From positions 845,540 to 909,539 of the forward strand of contig NZ_LT964681.1 in assembly GCF_900240215.1 (NCBI RefSeq): a stretch of 64,000 nt of DNA, given 5' to 3'. This DNA is from Raoultibacter timonensis. GTDB lineage: Bacteria; Actinomycetota; Coriobacteriia; Coriobacteriales; Eggerthellaceae. The notes under the pieces are model-generated. The model was not told where the DNA came from. It did no database searches and saw nothing but the letters and a program-made list of their open reading frames with translations. Of the stretch, positions 58,358 through 64,000 are shown in pieces. The position numbers and the translations under genes are program-made. Within the stretch, counting starts at the first letter, position 1; every line of letters starts with the position of its first letter.

Positions 58358-61294
58358 TTAATTCAGATCGAACGCAACCGAATCGTCGGGCTTCCAAGAA
58401 GGCTGGTCGAACTGAATGGCTTTCACGTAGGAACGCATGGTATCGACGGCAACTGCGTTTTCGTCGCCGAAGAAGCGTATCTCGTTAATTTCCGCTTCAG
58501 CAGCTGCAATAGCCGAAAGCACGCCTGGATGAACAACTGCGGTTGAGGTGAGCAGGATCACCGATCCGTGCATGCCCTGCAACGCTCCACCGGCAAGCGC
58601 ATCGGAATGCGAATCGGAACGCGTTATTGCCAGCTTGTCATAGGAAAGCTGCTCGGTTCCGCGCGATGGATCGGTAGCCCATTCGGCGATCTTGACCGAA
58701 GTATCTACGCGATCAATACCGCCGAGACGCACAACATCGGAAGCCGAAAGCCCTGAAGCCGAAATCGCCTGTTCAACAACCGAAGCGGGTACGGAGAGTT
58801 CGCTGCCGAGCACAAGAACCCGCGTGAATCCGCCGCGCGCCAAGGCATCGAGCGTGCCCTGGGTAAGCCCCTGCTCGGAAAAATCGGTCAGGAAGATGGG
58901 GCTGTTGGTATAAGCCGCCCACGAGGAGACCGATAGAGAATCGGGAAAATCCATAGAGCGAGCAATGATTGCCGTATCGGAAGAACGGGTTTCGATTTCG
59001 CCATAAATAAGCTCGGCGGTCTGCATGCGCGTCGCCCCCGCAAGACGCTCGATCTGAGCAGTGGGTAGAATCTGTGCGATCTCAGCTTCGACCGACGCCG
59101 ACACTGAAGGGGTATCGCCGATGATATACACCTTGGACGCCGACGTAGCCGCGACAAGGGCTTCACGGGTCGATGATGGAAGGGAGCTTGGGTCGGTTAG
59201 CATAATCGGAGCGTTGCCGCTAGCACCCGAAAGAGAGCTTGCGGCGAGAGCGTCGGGGAAATTGTAGTTGTGCCCTGAAGCCACAATAAGTACCGGCTCA
59301 GTCGAAATGTCCCGATCGTACGTTGCCACCTGCTGTGCAGTTTTGTAGCGCTCGTTGCCGAACAGGCGAGCAATAGAAAGCACTTCTGTGGGATCCTCGG
59401 CCTTCCACTGCGCGTACAGGGTCACCGCCGAACCGTCACTCGGAAGCGCCACCGTCTCGCCCTCGCGGTAGATCTGAGCCGACGGGTCTTCGGCATCAGC
59501 TGTGGTAGTCCAGTAGAGGAACTGGTCGGTTCCCTTCGAGAATCCGAGCTCGGCTGCCGTTTTTGCGGCATACGTCGACGAGGTGAGCACCGTTTCGGAG
59601 AAATCGCCACCCGTGCCGCCGTTCGCATCGTAGGCAATCGTCGAGAGAACGATTTGCGGTCCGAGCACCTGGTTCACATCGTAGTTGTTGTACGCATAGG
59701 CCACGTACTGCGTCGACTTCGTATCGGTCAGAATGTTCGTTCCGTGCGTCGCGATGAGCGCCGGATCGGTCAGGTCGTGCAGCGTAGCCGCCGTGTTGCC
59801 CGAGAAGACCGTCGCTGCATCGGCGTGCAGCGTCGCAAGCGTCGCATCCTGCATGTGCACGCCGCCGCCGTCTTCGGTTGCCACGTTATCGGAGACGGTC
59901 GTGCCTTCGAGCTTGATCTGCGAGTTGTAGGTCTTGTACTGGCCGCCGAACAGGCCGCCGCCGTTTGTTGCGGTGTTGCCGCTGATTTCGGAATCGGCTA
60001 TGGTCACCGAAGTGGGAAGCGTTCCCGAAACGGCGCTGCTCACGTACACGCCGCCGCCCTCGTCGGTCGCCGTGTTGTCGATGATCGTGCAGTCCGAGAT
60101 CTCGTAGTCGGTAAACGTGCTGAACGTGACGCCACCGCCGCGTGTGGCGGTATTGCCTTCGATCAGGGTGCCGGTCATCGTGAACGCGGTTGCCGCGTTG
60201 TCGTACAGGCTCAAGCCGAGGCCGCCGCCGCTCGATTGGTTCGATCCGCTCGATTCGTTGCCGGTGAAGACGCAGTCGGTGATGGTGATATCGCAGTAGC
60301 GGTCGGAGAACAATCCCCCGCCGCTCCACAAGGCCTTGTTGTTGGTGAACGTGCATTTGTCGAACACGACGGTAGCGTAGTCCTTGATAGCGATGCCGCC
60401 CGCCTGAGAATCGAGGCTCTCGTTGTCGTCGAACGTCACGTTGGTGAACGTCGCCTGGACGTTCTGCGTGGTTGACGAGCCGATGATGTGCATGGCCCCG
60501 CCCGTGCCGCGCGCGGTGTTTCCCTCGAGGACGGTATCGGACATCGTGAACACCGTGTTGCGCCGCAGCGAGATGGCTCCGGCGGAATGGGGGTTGGTCG
60601 CGTTGGCGACGTTATCCTTGAACAGGCAGTTGTCGCTAATCGTCAGCGTTACCGCATCGGCTGCCGTGTTGCCGTACGTGTTGATGGCACCGCCGTCGCG
60701 GCCCGAAGGAGCGCTGCAGTTCTGCATGGTCGTGCGCTCGAGCGCAAGGGCACCCTTGTTGATCAGGTTGATGCCGCCCGCCGTGGTGCCGCCGTCGAGC
60801 ACGGTGTCGACGATGGTGACGTTGGCCAGCGACAATACCTGGAAGTGTCTGCTCGAAGCAGCCGTGAGCGTGTTGCCGTTGCCTTGGATGAGAATTTCGC
60901 AGGGCTTGTCGATATCGATCGCGCTGTCGAACGCGAAGTCCTGGCCGATGATGATCGTGCCTTTGGGGTCGCTATCGCTCGTGATTGCGGTGATCGCAGC
61001 CTGCAGCTCGCCGAAATTCGTTACCGTAACATCGGCCACGGCGAGCGCGCCGATGCCATCGCCGACGGCAGATTGGGAGTTCGAACCGCTCTGAGCCTGC
61101 GGAACGGCTGTAGCATCCGCTGCCAGCCCAAGCTCGTCTGTCGTCGCAGCGGTCTCACCCGCAGCAACCTCTTCGGCACGCTCGCCCCCATCGACAGGAT
61201 CGGCATACGCCGCGCCCGCAAAGGGTACAAGCGATACAGCGAGGAGCGCCGCGAGGAAAAACGCAAGCGGTTTCCGCATTGGTGTTGATTCCAT
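58358..61294 (-). CDS. Beta-helix surface protein with CWB2 repeats (first)
   Basis: A 978-residue secreted protein. It has a Sec signal (about 11-37), a right-handed beta-helix region of repeating 'GNTA...GGGV' turns (about 65-560), and a Listeria-Bacteroides (InlB-type) repeat ('IAYDANGGTGGDFSETV...VTLYAQWKAED', about 565-630). Three tandem cell-wall-binding 2 repeats follow (about 635-960: 'SIARLFGNERYKTAQQVATYDRD', 'VYIIGDTPSVS', 'LAGATRMQTAELIY', 'RLGGIDRVDTSVKIAEWA'). CWB2 repeats hold proteins on wall polymers. ATG 61294 follows AAAGGAACAAGG. The function may be adhesion or polysaccharide binding. A paralogue lies 95 bases upstream in the same direction. Confidence 0.9.
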   Translation of the reverse strand: MESTPMRKPLAFFLAALLAVSLVPFAGAAYADPVDGGERAEEVAAGETAATTDELGLAADATAVPQAQSGSNSQSAVGDGIGALAVADVTVTNFGELQAAITAITSDSDPKGTIIIGQDFAFDSAIDIDKPCEILIQGNGNTLTAASSRHFQVLSLANVTIVDTVLDGGTTAGGINLINKGALALERTTMQNCSAPSGRDGGAINTYGNTAADAVTLTISDNCLFKDNVANATNPHSAGAISLRRNTVFTMSDTVLEGNTARGTGGAMHIIGSSTTQNVQATFTNVTFDDNESLDSQAGGIAIKDYATVVFDKCTFTNNKALWSGGGLFSDRYCDITITDCVFTGNESSGSNQSSGGGLGLSLYDNAATAFTMTGTLIEGNTATRGGGVTFSTFTDYEISDCTIIDNTATDEGGGVYVSSAVSGTLPTSVTIADSEISGNTATNGGGLFGGQYKTYNSQIKLEGTTVSDNVATEDGGGVHMQDATLATLHADAATVFSGNTAATLHDLTDPALIATHGTNILTDTKSTQYVAYAYNNYDVNQVLGPQIVLSTIAYDANGGTGGDFSETVLTSSTYAAKTAAELGFSKGTDQFLYWTTTADAEDPSAQIYREGETVALPSDGSAVTLYAQWKAEDPTEVLSIARLFGNERYKTAQQVATYDRDISTEPVLIVASGHNYNFPDALAASSLSGASGNAPIMLTDPSSLPSSTREALVAATSASKVYIIGDTPSVSASVEAEIAQILPTAQIERLAGATRMQTAELIYGEIETRSSDTAIIARSMDFPDSLSVSSWAAYTNSPIFLTDFSEQGLTQGTLDALARGGFTRVLVLGSELSVPASVVEQAISASGLSASDVVRLGGIDRVDTSVKIAEWATDPSRGTEQLSYDKLAITRSDSHSDALAGGALQGMHGSVILLTSTAVVHPGVLSAIAAAEAEINEIRFFGDENAVAVDTMRSYVKAIQFDQPSWKPDDSVAFDLN

Positions 61295-61323
61295 ACCTTG
61301 TTCCTTTCTCAACTCGTGAATGC

Positions 61324-61355
61324 GAGTCGCCCCGAGACCGATCCCGGGGCGACTC
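61324..61355 (-). terminator. Hairpin between the two CWB2 genes
   Basis: GAGTCGCCCCG (61324-61334) pairs with CGGGGCGACTC (61345-61355). It is 33 bases past the stop of the upstream paralogue and 30 bases before the first CWB2 gene, so it can separate the two transcripts. Confidence 0.6.
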
Positions 61356-61388
61356 TTCCAGACAGCTATCGGTTAGCTGCCGCCTTGC

Positions 61389-64000
61389 CTACCCCAAATC
61401 GAACGCCACCGAGTTATCGGGTTTCCAGGCGTGATCTTCGAATTGGATTGCCTTCACATAGGCCTGCATGGTGCTGACGGCAACAGACTTTTCGTCACCG
61501 AAGAAGCGGATCTCGTTAATACCGTCTTCCGCTGAACCGATAACCGACAGTACGCCAGGATGGGTGCGGTCAGTCCAGGTAAGCAGAATTACCGAACCGT
61601 GCATGCCCTGCAACGCCCCACCAGCGAGTGCGTCGGTGTGCGAGTCGGCGCGGGTAACCGCTACGTTGTCGTAGGAGAGAGCTTCTGCACCACGGGCAGG
61701 ATCGGTAGCCCATTCGGCGATCTTGACCGAAGTATCCACTCGATCGATGCCGCCGAGTCTGATCGCGTCGGAATCGGCAAGACCCGTCGCTGCAAGCGCT
61801 TGGCCGACAACGGAAGCGGGCACCGAAAGCTCGCTGCCAAGAACGAGAATTCGCTCAAAGCCGCCCGAAGCAAGCGCATCGAGCGTTCCTTGGGTCAACC
61901 CGGTTTCCGCAAAATCGGTCAGGAAGATCGGGCTTTGCGTATGTGCTGCCCAAGACGATACCGAGAGAGAATCAGGGAAGTCCATGGAACGGGCGATGAC
62001 AGCGGTTTTGGAAGCAGACGCCCCGAGCTCCTTGTACACGAGTTCAGCAGTCTGCATACGCGTCGCACCGGCAAGACGAACGATTTCAGCGGAAGGCAGC
62101 AAGGCCGCGATCTCCGCCTCAACGTTTGCCGACACCGAAGGGGTATCGCCGATGATATAGATCTTGGAAACCGAGGTTGCCGCAGCCATCACGTCGCGCG
62201 TCGCCGAAGGCAAGTAACTTGGATCGCTCATCAAGATCGGCGCGTTGCCGAGGGCACCCGAAAGGGAGCTCGCCGCAAGCGCATCGGGGAAATTGTAGTT
62301 GTGGCCGGAAGCAACGATGAGCGTAGTCTCAGTTGAGATATCACGTCCATACGTGGCAACTTGCTTGCCGGTCGTATAGCGGTCGGCACCGTAGAGACGC
62401 GCGATAGAAAGCGCCTTACCTGCAGGAGGCGCCTCATCGAGCACGTACTGGGACGGAGTAGCCGAATCGCGAACAACAGAGAGCCCGCCCGGGGTCCATT
62501 CCATGTAGATCGACTCGTCGGTAACCGCCGTCGTGCCGTCGGCGCGTTTGGCGATAAGCGATCCGACCGCCGCACCGTCCTCGAGACCCTCGACGTTGAT
62601 TCGTGCACCAGCGAGCAGGTTCTCGCCTGCGAGAATGGTAGCGTGAGTCTTCGAGTCGAAGTAGATCCCGTTGTCGGTGTCCGACGTTCCGATCTGCGTG
62701 GCGTCCTGCACGTTGAGTGTCGAAGGCGCAAATACGATCACGCCGCTTCCGAGGACGGCCGCGGTGTTGCCCGATATGACGGACCGGTCTTTCATGGTGA
62801 GCGTGGCGTTCACGGCAATGTGCACACCGCCGCTGATACCCGTAACCGAATTGTCGGTTATCGAAGCATCATCGGCAAACGTCGCTCCGCAACCGCCCGA
62901 AAGGATGATGCCACCGGCGACGAACGCTTCGTTGCCCGATATCTCCACATCATCAGAGAAGGTGAAGCTGCTGGTGGTTATGCCGATTCGTTGCGTAAGG
63001 ATCACGCCGCCGCCGATGTTGGCCGCCACATTGTCGGCAATCGAAACATTGCCGGAGACGGTTCCGTCGAAGCCGGACATGTACAGACCGCCGCAGTCAG
63101 TATCGGTTTTATTGTCGTGGATTTCCACGTTGCCGAGAATGTCTGCGTCCATAATGGCAGCGCCCTTTTCATCGCCGTTGTTGATGTACACGCCGCCAAC
63201 CTGGTTGCCATGATTGTACGCAACCTCGAGATCTCCCGACAGCGTCAGCGTTCCGTTGTCCTCGTTGTTATCGCTCGTCGTGTAGGCGATGCCGCCCCCC
63301 ACATCGGATGCGGAGTTGCCGAGAACCTTAACTGTACCGCCGATCGTGATCGGAGCGCTTCCCTTGCCTGAAACGATGCAGATGCCGCCGCCGGCTACGC
63401 CGGCGTTTCCATCGGCAGGGTCGGTGCTTCCGATCGTTCCGCCGGTAATGTTGATCGGACCAGTGCCCCACAGGTTAATGGCGCCGCCGAGGCCCAAGCC
63501 GCCTCCCGTGTTGTTCGTAAAGGCTCCCCCCGTCATGGTAAACGAGCTGCCGTACCTGACATCGCCCATGTAGCTGACAGCGCCGCCGCCGCGACTGCCC
63601 ACGTTGCCGTCGAACGTACCGCCGTAGATGTTCAGCACACCGGCAGACCAGATCGCGCCGCCAAAGTAGTTCAGATCGGTGTTGTTGAGGAACTCGCCAT
63701 CGTTGACGGTCAGCGTCGAGTTGCGACCGACGCAGAACGCACCGCCCGAACCTGCAGAGTTGTTCGAGAACGTCCCACCGTTCACGGTGATCTCAATCGA
63801 GGGAGCGCCCTCGAAATGATGCGATCCGGAAACCGCACCGCCGTGACCGCTATCCCCCTCCTGCACTGGCGCCGAATTGCCGTCGATCAGGCACCCGTCG
63901 TTGAACGCCATCGTGGCGCCTTCGCCGACCGCGTTCACGGCAGCGCCGTTGTAACGCAGGTTGTAACCGGTCGAGCTGGCCATATCGATGATGTTGTTTT
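61389..64000 (-). CDS. Beta-helix surface protein with CWB2 repeats (second, N-terminus outside window)
   Basis: 870 residues are visible and the frame stays open to the window edge, so the start and signal peptide lie beyond 64000. The visible part has a long beta-helix region of Gly/Asn/Asp-rich turns (about 1-500), no InlB-type repeat but a short 'TNESIYMEWTPGG'-like spacer, then three CWB2 repeats (about 525-860) close in sequence to those of the first protein ('SIARLYGADRYTTGKQVATYGRD', 'IYIIGDTPSVSANVEAEIA', 'RLGGIDRVDTSVKIAEWA'). The C-terminal ends 'KPDNSVAFDLG' and 'KPDDSVAFDLN' are nearly alike, which points to a tandem duplication. Confidence 0.88.
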   Translation of the reverse strand, partial: NNIIDMASSTGYNLRYNGAAVNAVGEGATMAFNDGCLIDGNSAPVQEGDSGHGGAVSGSHHFEGAPSIEITVNGGTFSNNSAGSGGAFCVGRNSTLTVNDGEFLNNTDLNYFGGAIWSAGVLNIYGGTFDGNVGSRGGGAVSYMGDVRYGSSFTMTGGAFTNNTGGGLGLGGAINLWGTGPINITGGTIGSTDPADGNAGVAGGGICIVSGKGSAPITIGGTVKVLGNSASDVGGGIAYTTSDNNEDNGTLTLSGDLEVAYNHGNQVGGVYINNGDEKGAAIMDADILGNVEIHDNKTDTDCGGLYMSGFDGTVSGNVSIADNVAANIGGGVILTQRIGITTSSFTFSDDVEISGNEAFVAGGIILSGGCGATFADDASITDNSVTGISGGVHIAVNATLTMKDRSVISGNTAAVLGSGVIVFAPSTLNVQDATQIGTSDTDNGIYFDSKTHATILAGENLLAGARINVEGLEDGAAVGSLIAKRADGTTAVTDESIYMEWTPGGLSVVRDSATPSQYVLDEAPPAGKALSIARLYGADRYTTGKQVATYGRDISTETTLIVASGHNYNFPDALAASSLSGALGNAPILMSDPSYLPSATRDVMAAATSVSKIYIIGDTPSVSANVEAEIAALLPSAEIVRLAGATRMQTAELVYKELGASASKTAVIARSMDFPDSLSVSSWAAHTQSPIFLTDFAETGLTQGTLDALASGGFERILVLGSELSVPASVVGQALAATGLADSDAIRLGGIDRVDTSVKIAEWATDPARGAEALSYDNVAVTRADSHTDALAGGALQGMHGSVILLTWTDRTHPGVLSVIGSAEDGINEIRFFGDEKSVAVSTMQAYVKAIQFEDHAWKPDNSVAFDLG

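Noticed and set aside
1-64000. tRNA, rRNA, CRISPR or transposon content
   Set aside because: No tRNA-like arms, repeat-spacer array or transposase/integrase reading frame was recognised by eye in either strand.

Overview
This window looks like the chromosome of a member of the Eggerthellaceae (Coriobacteriia, Actinomycetota). The reasons are high GC, a dense set of Tat-exported molybdopterin and FAD-dependent reductases, membrane-bound LuxR-type regulators beside those reductases, a cytochrome bd oxidase, and surface proteins with cell-wall-binding 2 (CWB2) repeats. The genus cannot be fixed by eye. Three perfect ParB/parS sites (371, 14140, 36047) suggest the segment lies in the origin-proximal part of the chromosome. 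No rRNA, tRNA, CRISPR array, transposase or phage gene was seen.

Layout. 1-2.1 kb: the end of an AroM-family gene, an M29-type metalloenzyme and a NimA-like flavoprotein. 2.8-11.2 kb: a respiratory operon (NapG/NapH-like electron carriers, Mo-enzyme, FeS subunit, DmsC-like anchor, TorD chaperone) followed by an OmpR/histidine kinase pair. 11.3-13.8 kb: cydAB. 14.4-19.6 kb: a large secreted subtilase and an amidohydrolase. 19.7-29.8 kb: a LuxR/FAD-reductase pair, a ferric-reductase-like membrane protein, a DmsAB-like pair, an MFS transporter and a Crp-family regulator. 30.1-33.9 kb: a cysteine-less HemW homologue, a second FAD reductase and a fused double-MarR regulator. 34.2-40.0 kb: hypD, hypC, hypF and pgi. 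40.1-44.9 kb: a second LuxR/FAD-reductase pair plus MFS. 45.2-49.1 kb: a substrate-binding lipoprotein and a channel with two Cache sensors fused to MscS. 49.2-58.2 kb: a LytTR regulator, a third Mo-enzyme cluster with a divergent NrfD anchor, GntR and SPFH genes, and a formamidase. 58.4-64.0 kb: two tandem CWB2 beta-helix surface proteins, the second running off the window.

How it works together. Most of the window serves anaerobic respiration. Quinol-linked Mo-enzymes and exported flavoprotein reductases use unidentified acceptors, and each FAD reductase has its own regulator with repeated motifs in the adjacent promoter regions. Cytochrome bd handles oxygen. Hyp proteins point to an NiFe hydrogenase encoded elsewhere. 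The most novel items are the SBP plus double-Cache-MscS pair (a probable ligand-sensing channel with a C9 tract in its coding sequence), the cysteine-less HemW homologue, the double MarR with matching operators, and parS sites sharing an asymmetric flank.
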